A stretch of 64,000 nt of DNA from Saccopteryx bilineata (Eukaryota > Chordata > Mammalia > Chiroptera > Emballonuridae): contig NC_089493.1 in NCBI RefSeq assembly GCF_036850765.1, forward strand, positions 165,475,640 to 165,539,639, in the 5' to 3' direction. Shown one piece after another: positions 23,962-34,655 of the stretch. The position numbers and the translations under genes were made by a program. Every line of letters starts with the position of its first letter. Within the stretch, counting starts at the first letter, position 1. The notes beneath the pieces are model-generated. The model did not search any database. It was not told the origin of the DNA and saw nothing but the letters and a program-made list of their open reading frames with translations.

Positions 23962-25094
23962 AAAAAAGTAAAGACAGCCTCTTCAACAAATGGTGTTGGG
24001 AAAACCTGCAAAAAAATGAAATTAGACCACCAACTTACACCACTCACAAAAATAAACTCAAAATGGATAAAAGACTTGAATGTAAGCCGTGAAACCATAA
24101 GCATCTTAGAAGAAAACATAGGCAGTAAGCTCTCTGACATCTCTCGCAGCAATATATTTGCTGATTTGTCTCTACAGGCAAGTGAAATAAAAGACAGGAT
24201 AAACAAATGGGACTTTATCAAACTAAAAAGCTTCTGCACAGCTAAAGACAATAAGAACAGAATAAAAGGACAAACTACACAATGGGAGAATATATTTGAC
24301 ATAGTGTCTGATAAGGGGTTAATAACCAAAATTTATAAAGAACTTGTAAAACTTAATACCAGGAAGACAAACAATCCAATCCAAAAATGGGCAAAAGAAA
24401 TGAATAGACACTTCTCCAAAGAGGACACACAGATGGCCAACAGGCATATGAAAAAATGTTCAACATCACTAATCATTAGAGAAATGCAAATTAAAACCAC
24501 AATGAGATATCACCTCACACCAGTCAGAATGGCGCTCATCAATAAAACAACACAGAATAAGTGCTGGCGAGGATGTGGAGGAAAGGGAACCCTCCTGCAC
24601 TGCTGGTGGTAATGCAGACTGGTGCAGCCACTGTGGAAAACAGTATGGAGATTCCTCAAGAAATTAAAAATCGAACTGCCTTTTGACCCAGCTATACCAC
24701 TGTTAGGAATATACCCCAAGAACACCATAGCACTGTTTGAAAAGAAGAAATGCACCCCCATGTTTATGGCAGCATTGTTCACAATAGCAAAGATTTGGAA
24801 ACAGCCCAAGTGTCCATCAGAGGACGAGTGGATTAAAAAGCTTTGGTATATATATACTATGGAATACTACTCAGCCATAAGAAATGATGACATAGGATCT
24901 TTTACAACAACATGGATGGGCCTTGATAACATTATACTGAGTGAAAGAAGTAAATCAGAAAAAACTAAGAACTATATGATTCCATACATAGGTGGGACAT
25001 AAAGATGAGACTCAGAGACGTGAACAACAGTGTTGGGGTTACAGGGTGGGGGGAGGAGAGGGAGGGAGTTGGGGGAGGGGAGGGGCACAAAGAT

Positions 25095-25318
25095 CATGGC
25101 TTCTCAGCATTTGCCATATTCCCCCCTTAATCTATAGACAGACAGCAAATATTTATGTATGGTGTTCCCAACTGCTGTCTTAGGGACAAATGCTGATAAA
25201 CTATTTCAGCAGTTCCTCCTTCTTTAAAGACTTATATGTCAACATAGAGCTCCATGTTTCATAGGACATACTCAAGCTCACTCCATGCTCTCTGGAGCTT
25301 TAGCACAAGGGAATGCCC
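25095..25318 (+). pseudogene. retroviral pol fragment, RNase H C-terminal-like (cargo part 1)
   Basis: Directly after the L1 3'UTR G-rich stretch (GGGGCACAAAG) the sequence departs from L1. It resembles the end of a betaretrovirus-like RNase H domain, in a broken frame. An antisense SINE interrupts it at a GGAATGCCC target. The fit comes from reading the frame by eye. It is a defective fossil with no intact gene. Confidence 0.5.
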
Positions 25319-25334
25319 CCCCTTTTTTGGTAGT

Positions 25335-25690
25335 ATTTTTTCTTTTATTTATTTATTTTTTGTATTTTTCTGAGGATGGAGATGGGGAGGCAGTCAGACA
25401 GACTCCTGCATGCGCCTGACTGGGATCCACTTGGCATGCCTACCAGGGGGGAATGCTCTGCCCATCTGGGGTGTTGTTCTGTTACAACCGGAGCCATTCT
25501 AGTGACTGGGGCGGAGGCCATGGGGCCATCCTTAGTGCCCGGGGTGGCTTTGCTCCGGTGGAGCCTTGGCTGCGGGCGGGAGGAGAGAGACAAAGAGGAA
25601 GGAGAGGGGGAGGGGTGGAGAGGTAGATGGGCGCTTCTCCTGTATGCTCTGGCCAGGAATCGAACCCGGAAATCCTGCACACCAGGCCAA
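25335..25690 (-). mobile_element. long tRNA-derived SINE (type A), antisense, inside retroviral cargo
   Basis: The reversed tail (T-rich, TTTGTATTTTTCTGA) is followed by the reversed type-A body and head, ending near ACACCAGGCCAA where the head is cut by a deletion. The left target sequence GGAATGCCC (25310-25318) reappears beside the same SINE in the other chimera copy (13814-13822). Confidence 0.85.
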
Positions 25691-25699
25691 TGACTCCAA

Positions 25700-27005
25700 C
25701 GGGTCTACCATATCATGCTTTTTACTTAAAAAAAAAAAATTTACATTTCTTTTGAATGTTGATGAATAGGAGACACCAAATCTTTTTCACCTGCAAACTA
25801 CTACCTCCTTTATTAGATCTAGCTAATAACACTGTTTTGTCTTTTTCCAAATAGCTCCAGATATATGGAAAAGATTTATATAGGCGGATGGGGATCCTCA
25901 AACCCCTCAGCAAGATCTTCTGAGAATGGCTTTTAAGATACCTAGAGGCAGAAAAAGCCCAATAGAGATCAGGGGAACTACCAGCTTTTAGGATACACCC
26001 TTAAAGGCTCCAACACCCCAAAGGGGTCTCATAGGATGCCATCTGGGTCCTGCTTCAATAGTGGAAAGGAAGGTCATTGAACTAAAGCCTGCCAGGCTTA
26101 CACGCCTCTGCTGTGAGGAAACAGGGACACTGGAAGGTGGGCTTCCCCCTCGCTCCTCTAAGGGAGGGTTCAGTCTCTTCCAGCCCTGCTCCAGCCACCT
26201 ATGACCTAACCTTGCCCAGAATGCTGGGGTTTGCCACTGAAGGCTGAAGGTGCCCAGGGCCGTCAGCCCCATCTACGACACTGTGGACAAGCCTAGGGTA
26301 TTTCTTCCAAGAAGCAGGTAAACTGATCTCATTTGCACAAGGGCCATTTAACTATGTTTTGCCTGAATAGTCAGGTTTTTTATTCTTCCCTCAAAGATCT
26401 CTGTTGTGGGTGTTGATAGTCCTATTTTCTGCTGCTTTGCTTAATATATAGTGTTTCCTTTATTCCTCCTACCTCAATGCCCCACTCATATTTCAGGCTG
26501 GGACCTACTCCTAATTTAGAGCTCTCTTTCCTCCTTTTGCCAACTTGTATTATGAATTTACCTTTGCCACCCAGCTTAGTGTATCCCAAGGTTCTCTTTA
26601 CCATGCCACAGTCACAGAGCTCCAGGGAAAAGCAACCTGGTCTCAACTCTCCAGGCAGAGGAGAGCAGAAGCTCCATATCCACGCATGCTGCAAATGGCT
26701 TTTTCCAGTCTACCTGAATCATTACCAGCTAGAAGCAGTGGTCATTGGGACTTGGACATGAGCTGCAAAGTATAGAATGGTGACAATTCCAGTGCCATGC
26801 GGACTTTTCCTGTGGGGAACTTTCCTGGACTCCTGCTCCCTGTGACAGCTCCTAACAGACTGAACTGGGGTTGGGTTGCATTTTTCAGGGATTTGGCATG
26901 GTGATGGGGCCAACTTGGACTTGGTGAACATGTTAAGGACACTACTCTTTTATGGATTCTTGCTGTATTGGCCAAGAGTTTGCTTAAAGGTTTTTAATCA
27001 CTGTA
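25700..27005 (+). pseudogene. rearranged retroviral cargo block (gag nucleocapsid/protease-like remnants)
   Basis: This block is shared, at high similarity by eye, with 14382-15696. Broken frames show a single Cys-rich knuckle-like patch around 26105-26120, then sequence suggestive of a retroviral protease. Near 26600 there is a short stretch resembling an integrase C-terminal segment. The order looks internally deleted compared with a normal provirus. It ends in poly(A) at about 27006. Frames are interrupted throughout. The retroviral assignment is moderate and the exact genus uncertain. Confidence 0.45.
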
Positions 27006-27019
27006 AAAAAAAAAAAAAA

Positions 27020-27445
27020 GAGGACTGGATGAAGAAGATGGGGCACATATACACCATGGTATACTATTCAGCTAGGAGAAATGATGACATCAGATCACTT
27101 ACAGTGGAATGGTGGAGTCTTGGTAGCATTGTGCGGGGTGAAATAAGCGAATCAGAAAAAAACAGGAACTGCAGGATTCCATACATTGGTGGGACATAAA
27201 AGCGAGACTAAGAGGCAGGGACAGGAGTGTGGTGGTTACGGGGGGTGGGGGGAGGGAAGGAGGGAGAGGGGGAGGGGGAGGGGTACAGAGAGAACTGGAT
27301 GGAGGGTGGCGGAGGACGATCTCTCTTCGGGTGATGGGTATGCAACAGAACTAAATGACAAGATAACCGGGAAATGTTTTCTTTGAATGTATGTACCCTG
27401 ATTTATTGATGTCACCCCATTAAAATAAAAATGTATTTATTAAAA
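27020..27445 (+). mobile_element. second L1 3' end (ORF2 tail plus 3'UTR) closing the chimera
   Basis: Beginning just after poly(A), this repeats the last part of ORF2 (from the EDW..KK segment, counterpart near 24818) and a complete 3'UTR with the G-rich tract. The terminal stretch TGTACCCTGATTTATTGATG and the A-rich end follow. About 275 bp of L1 is therefore present twice on either side of the cargo. Confidence 0.88.
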
Positions 27446-27462
27446 AAAATTTTCAATGGAGA
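27446..27462. repeat. right target-site duplication of the 9.2-kb chimera
   Basis: AAAATTTTCAATGGAGA, following the A-rich end of the second L1 3' end. Confidence 0.9.
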
Positions 27463-27483
27463 AAATTACCACTAAGAGTAATA

Positions 27484-27656
27484 TTTTTTAAAGATTTTAC
27501 TTATTGATTTTAGAAAGAGAATGAGGGGAGCAGAAAGCATCAACTTGTAGTAGTTGTTTCTTGTGTGTGCCTTGATCCAGCAAGCCAGGGGTTTTGAACC
27601 AGCAACCTCAGCATTCCAAGTTGACATTTTATCCACTGCACCATCACAGGTCAGGC
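27484..27656 (-). mobile_element. tRNA-derived SINE (type B), antisense
   Basis: Ends CATCACAGGTCAGGC, with imperfect flanking ACTAAGAGTAAT / ACCAAAAGTAAT. Confidence 0.85.
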
Positions 27657-28004
27657 TCACCAAAAGTAATTTGACAGGATAGACTGTAAGAGTAGAAATG
27701 AGATTATGTCTCAGACTTTCTAGGTTCTGGACCTAGGATGTTTACCCTCTATGTCATTCTGTTGTAACTAGAACTTGATACTTCTCAAATATGTAACCTT
27801 ATCTTTTACTTAGTCCATGTTTGAGACAGAACCCATTAGGCTTTGAACAAGTGAATTTTTTAGATTATGGACCACCTTATAATATCTTTAAGATAATATG
27901 GGTATGAATGAATTCATGGTAGTGATACTGTTGTCTATTAGAACAACCAATGAAATGTAACAGAATATAATACCATATGAATGGTGCATCTAAAACCACT
28001 CCAC

Positions 28005-28370
28005 TCTGACTGGTGGTGGTACAGTGGATAGAGTGTCGACTTAGGATGCTGAGAACTCAGGTTTGAAACTCTAAGGTCGCCAGCTTGAGCACAGGCTCAC
28101 CAGCTTTAGTGCCGGGTTGCCAGCTTGAGTGCAGGGTTGCCAGCTTGAGTGTGAGATTATAGACATGATCCCATCACTGCTGGCTTGAAGCCCAAAGTTG
28201 CTAGCTTGAGCCCAAGGTCGCTGGCTTCAGCAAGAAGTCACTGGCTTGGCTGGAGCCCCCCCGGGTAAGGCTGTATGAGAAAGAAGTCAATGAACAACTA
28301 AACTGCAACTGAGTTGATGCTTCTCATCTCTCTCCCTTCCAGCCTCTCAATCTCTTGCTAAATAAATAAG
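28005..28370 (+). mobile_element. tRNA-derived SINE (type C)
   Basis: CTGACTGGTGGTGGTACAGT head, several GCCAGCTTGAG internal units and a CT-rich end with AAATAAATAAG. Confidence 0.85.
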
Positions 28371-28669
28371 TAAAACCATGCCACTAACTATGAATCTCAT
28401 GTTTTCAATGTACATAAATAATCATATAAATAACTGATTTATGAAAAAAGTTCAAAAGGGTTGAGTCTTTCTCATGGTTTCCTAACAGCTTTGTATGATT
28501 AAGAAAATCACTTTCCTTCTCTATGACTCAATTTCCCTACTTAAAAGATAGAAAAATGATAATATTGAACAAAAGTTAAAAGGAGATGTAAATATGGCCT
28601 TGACCATCTTCATCTATGTTCATCAGGCACTTAAAGAATATCAAGAAAAGCTACTCTAGGAATATAGTA

Positions 28670-28870
28670 ATAATAATAAAAGTTAAAATTTAGTACTAAT
28701 ATGGTCTAGGTGTCGTTCTAAATGTATTAAACCATTTATGCCTTACAACCCTATGAGGTAAATATAATTATTATCCTCATTTTGTTGAGGCACAGAGAAG
28801 TTATGATTCTTGCCCAAAAGCCCAGAGCTACCCATGATTTGAACCTAGGCAGCTCTATACTGCCTTTCTA
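28670..28870 (+). repeat. MIR fragment
   Basis: CTTACAACCCTATGAGGTAA and GAGGCACAGAGAAGTTATG are MIR core motifs. Confidence 0.78.
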
Positions 28871-29285
28871 ATTATCTAATGGTGTAGTAGATAATCTAGG
28901 ATAGAATAATAAACATAAAAGAAAAAAATGAACAGCCAAATGAGATGTCAAAAGTTTTTAATGTCTTTCATTTTGTCATTGGAATTTTCTCAGGCTCAAG
29001 GCCTATTGACTTTTTTCTTAGGACCAATTTTAACAAGCGTGTTGCTATTTTTAAGCCTATAGGAAATGAAAAGGAACAAATAAGACATTTATTTCTAGGA
29101 GAGAAGTTAAGAAGGGAGGGACAGCAAAAATGCTGACAAAATAACAAAATGCACCAAGTCTTTTAAGGTAATAATGGAAAACACACACAACTTCTGGATC
29201 AACCAGTGAGGATATCATTGTTATAGCACATATAACTAACGTTCCTAATAATTATCCTGATTCATCAATTAAAAGTTAAATTATG

Positions 29286-29662
29286 CCTGACTGGTAGTGG
29301 TGCAGTGAATTGAGCATGGACCTAGGATGCTGAGGTGCCAGGTTTGAAACCCCAGGTTGCCAGCTTGAGCACTACCTCATGCAGCTTGAGCGTGGGCTCA
29401 CCAGTTTAAGCACAGAGTCACTGGCTTGAGCATGAGATCATTGACATGATGCCATGGTCGCTGGTTGAGCCCAAAGGTTGATGGCTTGAAGTCCAAGATT
29501 GCTGGCTTGAGTAAGGGGTCTCTGTCTCAGCTTGAGCCTCCCAGTTAAGGCATATATGAGAAGCAATCAATGAACAACTAAAGTGATGCAACTACGAGTT
29601 GATGCTTCTCACCTTTCTCTCTCTCTCCCTTCCTGTATTTCTCTTAAAAAAAAAAAAAAAGG
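29286..29662 (+). mobile_element. tRNA-derived SINE (type C)
   Basis: Duplications GTTAAATTATG lie at 29275-29285 and 29663-29673. Full head-to-tail copy. Confidence 0.93.
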
Positions 29663-30150
29663 GTTAAATTATGGTCAACACTCTATTTAAGAGAGGTTCG
29701 CCCAGAGGTCCATCTTCCAGAAGCTTCACCCAGAGAAAGTGTGTAATGAAGGGAAATCTAAGGATCCTAGAAAGACTATTTCTAACCAGGCAAATGAGAA
29801 GATCTGAATCCTCTGAAAGAGATAAACATCTTTTCAGAGAATTTTTCACTATCTTTGATGGACATGATCAATAATGGGACTTGAGTTGAGAGGAACCAAA
29901 GCCTCAGATATTGAAAAAGAATATGAGCTGGAACAATCCTTGTTTTTTAAATTAAAGAAAACTCTTTTTCTATCCTTTGCTAAGCAAGATAAATTTAGGC
30001 TGCCTTCAGAGAAAAAAAAAAAAAAGATGCTTTTTTGCTTTGATCCAAAGCAGATACAAGAACAAAATTTAGTAAAGGCACCACAATAAAAGAAAAGCTA
30101 CTGAGAGAATATTAAGTAAACTATTAGCAAATAAAATTCATTAGCATCTG

Positions 30151-30345
30151 GCCTGGCCTGTGGTAGTGCGGTGGATAAAGCATCAATCTGGAATACTGAG
30201 GTCGCAGGTTGGAAACCCTAGGTTTGTTGGGTCAGGGCACATATGACAAGCAATCAGTGAACAACCAAAGTGAAGTAACTATGAGTTGATACTTCTTGCC
30301 ATTCCTCCCCATAAAATCAATAAAGAAAATCTTTTAAAAAATAAA
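30151..30345 (+). mobile_element. tRNA-derived SINE (type B)
   Basis: GCCTGGCCTGTGGTAGTGCG head and an A-rich tail, into which the next SINE inserted. Confidence 0.85.
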
Positions 30346-30348
30346 ATA

Positions 30349-30735
30349 GCCCTGGCCGGTTGGCTCAGTGGTAGAGCATCGGCCTGGCGTGCAGAAGTCC
30401 CGGGTTAGATTCCCGGCCAGGGCACACAGGAGAAGTGCCCATCTGCTTCTCCACCCTTCCCCCTCTCCTTCCTCTCTGTCTCTCTCTTTGCCTCCCGCAG
30501 CCAAGGCTCCATTGGAGCAAAGATGGCCCAGGCACTGGGGATGGCTCCTTGGCCTCTGCCCCAGGCGCTAGAGTGGCTCTGGTCGCAATAGAGTGAAGCC
30601 TGGATGGGCAGAGCATCGCCCCTGGTGGGCAGAGCGTCGCCCCCTGGTGGGCGTGCCGGGTGGATCCCGGTTGAGTGCATGCGGGAGTCTGTCTGACTGC
30701 CTCTCCCCATTTCCAGCTTCAGAAAAAATACAAAA

Positions 30736-30778
<43 letters not shown>

Positions 30779-30780
30779 AA
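30349..30780 (+). mobile_element. long tRNA-derived SINE (type A) with an (AAAT)n tail
   Basis: GCCCTGGCCGGTTGGCTCAG start, CTTCAGAAAAAATAC near the end, then about 11 AAAT units (30733-30779). Confidence 0.93.
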
Positions 30781-30929
30781 TTTAGCAGCACCTTAAAAGA
30801 ATTAAGCACCAAACTAAGTGGAATCACATTAGGAATGCAAGGATAATTCAGCATTAGAAAGTTTTTTGCAATAACTAATCATTTTAAAAATTAAAATAAA
30901 AAGTATATTATCATCCCCTTTCAGTGGTT

Positions 30930-31065
30930 TATTGGTTAATTTCTTCAGCCAGCAATTTTTCATTATGCATCTACTGTGTACCAGGTGCTCTGCTAGGTTC
31001 TGGGAATCTGGCAGTCAACAAAAATGGAAAAAGTCTCTACCCTAGAGAGCTTACATTTTGGTCAA
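30930..31065 (+). repeat. L2 3' end fragment
   Basis: TCTACTGTGTACCAGGTGCT, then AGAGCTTACATTTTGG, typical of L2. Confidence 0.65.
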
Positions 31066-31069
31066 GGTT

Positions 31070-31074
31070 GATAT

Positions 31075-31125
<51 letters not shown>

Positions 31126-31126
31126 T
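31070..31126 (+). repeat. (GATA)n microsatellite
   Basis: About 13 tandem GATA units, probably length-polymorphic. Confidence 0.95.
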
Positions 31127-31254
31127 AGATATGCAAATAAATATATAATATCTGGAATTAGGTACTATGAAAAAATAAAGGGAGACAATAATTTTAAGGA
31201 TATTTTTTAATATAGGGTAACCAGGGAAGGCCTCTCTGTTAAGATTACATTTGA

Positions 31255-31530
31255 GACTGGTTCAGTAGTAGTACTGTGGATAGAGAGTGTCAACCTGAAT
31301 GTTGAAGACCCAGGTTTGAAACCTGAAGGTCACAGCTTGAGCGTGGGCTCATCCAGCTATGAGCGTGGGATCATAGACATGGGCTAGAGGCCCCCCACCC
31401 CTACTCCATCAAGGCATGATGAGAAAGCAATCAATGAACAACTTAAGTGCCACAACTACAAGTTGATGTTTCTCATCTCTCTCTCTTCCTGTCTGTCCCT
31501 GACTCTCTCCCCCTCTCTCTCTGGATTTGT
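31255..31530 (+). mobile_element. tRNA-derived SINE (type C), diverged
   Basis: Decayed head, AAAGCAATCAATGAACAACT and CT-rich tail. Confidence 0.75.
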
Positions 31531-32159
31531 CATGAAGCTGATGTTTTTAAAATTAGAAAAAATTATATTTTCTCTGTCTAGTTCAGTTCTTCAGAGAAAG
31601 GTCCTCTTATTTTTTGCCTGGAGATAGCAATCTGGTTGCTAGCTTTCTAAAGCTGAGTAAGGAAAAGAGCAGTGTCCTGTTTAGAACACAGACTTCCATG
31701 TTTTCATCCCATACATTTGTTTTCCTACTCATGCCTCAGAGCCTGATGTAACCAAGTTCAAAGGTTCCCTAGTTCAATTTCTTTAGAGAAGGCACCTTCT
31801 GTCTCCTGTATAGTGAAGGAGAAGAAAATATCAACTCTCTGGGGTGGCAGTGGAGGATGAGGATCTGGGTTCTACCTGATCCTTATATAGACTTTTAAAT
31901 AATTTACCCGTCCCTGTTCAGCCCCTTCCCTCTCTGCACATATTCTTTACCCCTCCGATGCTTATGGCTTTCTGAGGTTCCATGGGACAAATCTGTGTGC
32001 TTATTGCTGGTGTCCTCCTTTTCTGCAGTACAGTATTTAGGTTTTACCTTTCTCTAAATTAAGTTATTTGTCATTTCCCCACCCACTTTTAACTCTCATA
32101 TTTGATGCTTTGGGATTAAAGATGTTTCCTCACATCAATGAATATGGCGTCCGTGTTTT
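31531..32159. other. intergenic, no feature recognised
   Basis: No exon or clear repeat seen. Confidence 0.45.
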
Positions 32160-32310
32160 TATTTTTGTTCTACAAATGCCTTTAAACATATTAAACATGC
32201 CTAATATCACTCATAATGGAAAAATGCAAATTCAAACTTCACTAAGACACCACTTTACACTCTTAGGATTAGCAAAGATTATTGACAAGTTTATTTGGCA
32301 GGTTTCAGTT
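32160..32310 (+). repeat. old L1 ORF2 fragment
   Basis: AATATCACTCATAATGGAAA followed by ATGCAAATTCAAACTTCACT, the diverged counterpart of 24460-24510. Confidence 0.55.
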
Positions 32311-32421
32311 CCTCTCTGTTAGCTGGAAACCTCAGTTCCTTGCCACATAAGTCTTTCCATACTTAGGTTGTCTGAGTGTCCTCAAGACACGGCAGCTGAC
32401 TTCTTTAAGAAGAAGTGATAG

Positions 32422-32794
32422 GGCCCTGGCCGGTTGGCTCAGTGGTAGAGCGTCGGCCTGGCGTGCGGGAGTCCCAGGTTCGATTCCCAGCCAGGGCACA
32501 CAGGAGAAGCGCCCATTTGCTTCTCCACCCCTCCCCCTCTCCTTCCTCTCTGTCTCTCTCTTCCCCTCCCGCAGCCAAGGCTCCGTTGGAGCCAAGTTTC
32601 CTCGGGCGCTGAGGATGGCTCTGTGGCCTCTGCCCCAGGCGCTAGAATGGCTTTGGTTGCAGCAGAGCGATGCCCCAGATGGGCAGAGCATCGCCCCCTG
32701 GTGGGCATGCCGGGTGGATCCCGGTCGGGCGCATGCGGGAGTCTGTCTGACTGCCTCCCGTTTCCAACTTCGGAAAAATACAAAAAAAAAAAAA
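32422..32794 (+). mobile_element. long tRNA-derived SINE (type A)
   Basis: Full-length. Duplications AAGTGATAG lie at 32413-32421 and 32795-32803. Confidence 0.93.
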
Positions 32795-32827
32795 AAGTGA
32801 TAGAAGAGAAAGCCCAAGATAGAAGCC

Positions 32828-33530
32828 AGTTTTTTTTTTAACAGCCTTAATGAAATATAACTCATAAACCATACAATTCGCCCAAAGTGTACAATTCAAT
32901 GGCTGTAGTGTATTTACAGAATTTTGCAACCATCACCACAATCAGTCTTAGAACATTTTTATTACTTCCAAAGAAATTTTGAACTAAGCCATCATACTCC
33001 AAACCCCCACCCCACCCCCACCCCAACCTTAAGCAACTATCAATCTATTTTCTGTCTCTATAGATTAGCTAATTATGATCATTACATATAAAAGGAATCA
33101 TACATTTTTTTCTTTTGTGACTGGCTTTCCTTAGAATGGTGTGTGTTTGTTTGTTTTGTGACAGAGACAGAGAGAGTCAGAGAGAGGGACAGACAGGAAG
33201 GGAGAGAGGTAAGAAGCATCCATTCTTCATTGTGGCACTTTAGTTGTTCATAGATTGCTTTCTCATATGTGCCTTGATGGGGGAGGGGGCTACAGCAGAC
33301 CAAGTGACCCCTTGCCTAAACCAGCAACCTTGAGCTCAAGCTGGTGAGCCTTGCTTAAACCAGATGAGCCCGCGCTCAAGCTGATGACCTTGGGGTTTTG
33401 AACCTGGGTCCTCTGTGTCCCATTCCGACGCTCTATCCACTGCACCACCGCTTGGTCAGGCATCCTTAGCATGTTTTTAAGGTTCAGCCACGTTGTAGCA
33501 TATATCAGTGTTTCATTTCTTTTTATTGGG
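32828..33530 (-). mobile_element. old L1 3'UTR fragment, antisense, split by a SINE
   Basis: TTTTGCAACCATCACCACAA and the C-rich CCCCACCCCACCCCCACCCC tract at 33005 belong to L1 3'UTR type sequence. It resumes at about 33470-33530. Confidence 0.65.
33138..33462 (-). mobile_element. tRNA-derived SINE (type C), antisense
   Basis: Ends CACCGCTTGGTCAGGC. Flanks CCTTAGAATG / CCTTAGCATG. Confidence 0.88.
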
Positions 33531-34501
33531 TGCTTTATTTTTCCCCCCTATCTTTTAGTGAAATTCCTACTTATTTCTATTTACATATCTGTTTTTCTCT
33601 CTCACTTTTTCTAGATTAAAGAAAGATCTGGATCTTCCTGGCTTGGGATCAGGTTAGCACTTTCCAACCTCTTTAGAACTAATTGAGGTTCCAATTTGGC
33701 CTGTGGTCCCTGTGTCCTTGCAGTCTTTCATAATCTAATTTTACAAGTGACATACCACCACTTCTGCCATATTTTGTTATCATATAGACCAATCCCTATC
33801 CAACATGGGAGAGGACTATAAAAGGGTGTGAATACTAGAAGGCAGGAATCACTGAGGGTCTTGTTGGAGGCTGTCTACTATGGTGAGGATGTTGTCATGT
33901 CACAATCCATGTGAGAAGTAAGGGCTTAACCTCTAGCTTTGTCCCATTTTATAGATTATCACTTACAGAATAACAAAAGCAAGCAAACAAGAAGAAGCTC
34001 ACTTACATTGCATGGTAGAAAGAAAAAGCCCCCACTTGAAGGGAATTTTACAGGAGTCAGTCTTCTTTCAACAACTCCTTGATCAGTATAGAGATGGATA
34101 CCTGGCATTATAGAAATAAGAAAATGAAGATTAACACTTGGCTGGAAAAGAGAACATAGAAAGAAACCAAACGTTGATAGCAACTTTACTAAACACAGTG
34201 TTAGCTATATAAATAGAGTTGAAAAATACACACCTGGCATAAGTGTATTCATCCTGATGAATAATTATTTCCAATAATGCCACAGACTATAGGAAGAAAG
34301 TAAACTGCAGCTTTCTTATGGTTTGATCATGAATATCCACTTAGGCATTTTGTCAGTCAATAAATATTGATGGTACAGAGAGGACTTTTACATTGAATTT
34401 ATATTCTCTGAGTTCCCCTTTGGAATGTGACACTGTATTTAACAATACAATAAAGAAACATAAAACAAATACAGAGTCCCTTCCCTTAAGTCTTTCATTC
34501 A
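33531..34501. other. intergenic, no feature recognised
   Basis: Unique-looking AT-rich sequence; no supported frame. Confidence 0.45.
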
Positions 34502-34655
34502 GCCCTGGGTGGATAGCTCAGTTGATTAGGGCATCGTCCCAAAGCACAGAGGCTGCTGGTTTGATCCCTGGTCAGGGCACATACAGGAGCAGATTGATAT
34601 TCCTGTCTCTCTTTCTCTCCCTTCCTCTCTTGCTAAAATTAATCCATAAATTTTT
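34502..34655 (+). mobile_element. Ves-like SINE (type D)
   Basis: GCCCTGGGTGGATAGCTCAG head, GTTTGATCCCTGGTCAGGGC box B and a short CT-rich tail. Confidence 0.87.

Larger units (their letters stand above)
20742..25002 (+). pseudogene. L1 ORF2 endonuclease/reverse transcriptase (broken)
   Basis: ORF2p nicks the target and reverse-transcribes L1 RNA. The apurinic-type endonuclease is readable from ATG 20742 (start MAINNYISVITLNVNGLND) to the SDH motif near 21424-21432, with a stop at 21276. RT segments follow, with the FADD catalytic motif at 23068-23079. The C-terminal Cys-rich region lies near 24565-24612, and the final segment ends at TAA 25000-25002. Multiple stops and frameshifts, plus two SINEs (22422-22583 and 23761-23961), disable it. 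L1 ORF2 is normally about 1275 codons, so the domain order is essentially complete. Confidence 0.92.
18288..27445 (+). mobile_element. chimeric L1-retrovirus-L1 retrotransposon, 9.2 kb, with 17-bp target duplications
   Basis: The unit starts GGAGACAAGATGGCG, a typical L1 5' end, and finishes in A-rich sequence. Perfect 17-bp copies of AAAATTTTCAATGGAGA flank it (18271-18287 and 27446-27462). The left copy is preceded by TT, giving a TT|AAAA L1-endonuclease site. In order it holds an L1 5'UTR (18288 to about 19550), broken ORF1 (to about 20700), broken ORF2 (20742-25002), part of the L1 3'UTR (to about 25094), retroviral cargo with an antisense SINE (about 25095-27005), poly(A) (about 27006-27019), and a second L1 3' end (about 27020-27445). 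Three younger SINEs interrupt the ORFs. The single outer duplication pair indicates one insertion event for the whole unit. Confidence 0.8.

Noticed and set aside
31070..31126. CRISPR-like regular repeat
   Set aside because: It is a plain GATA microsatellite; the genome is mammalian and no spacer structure exists.
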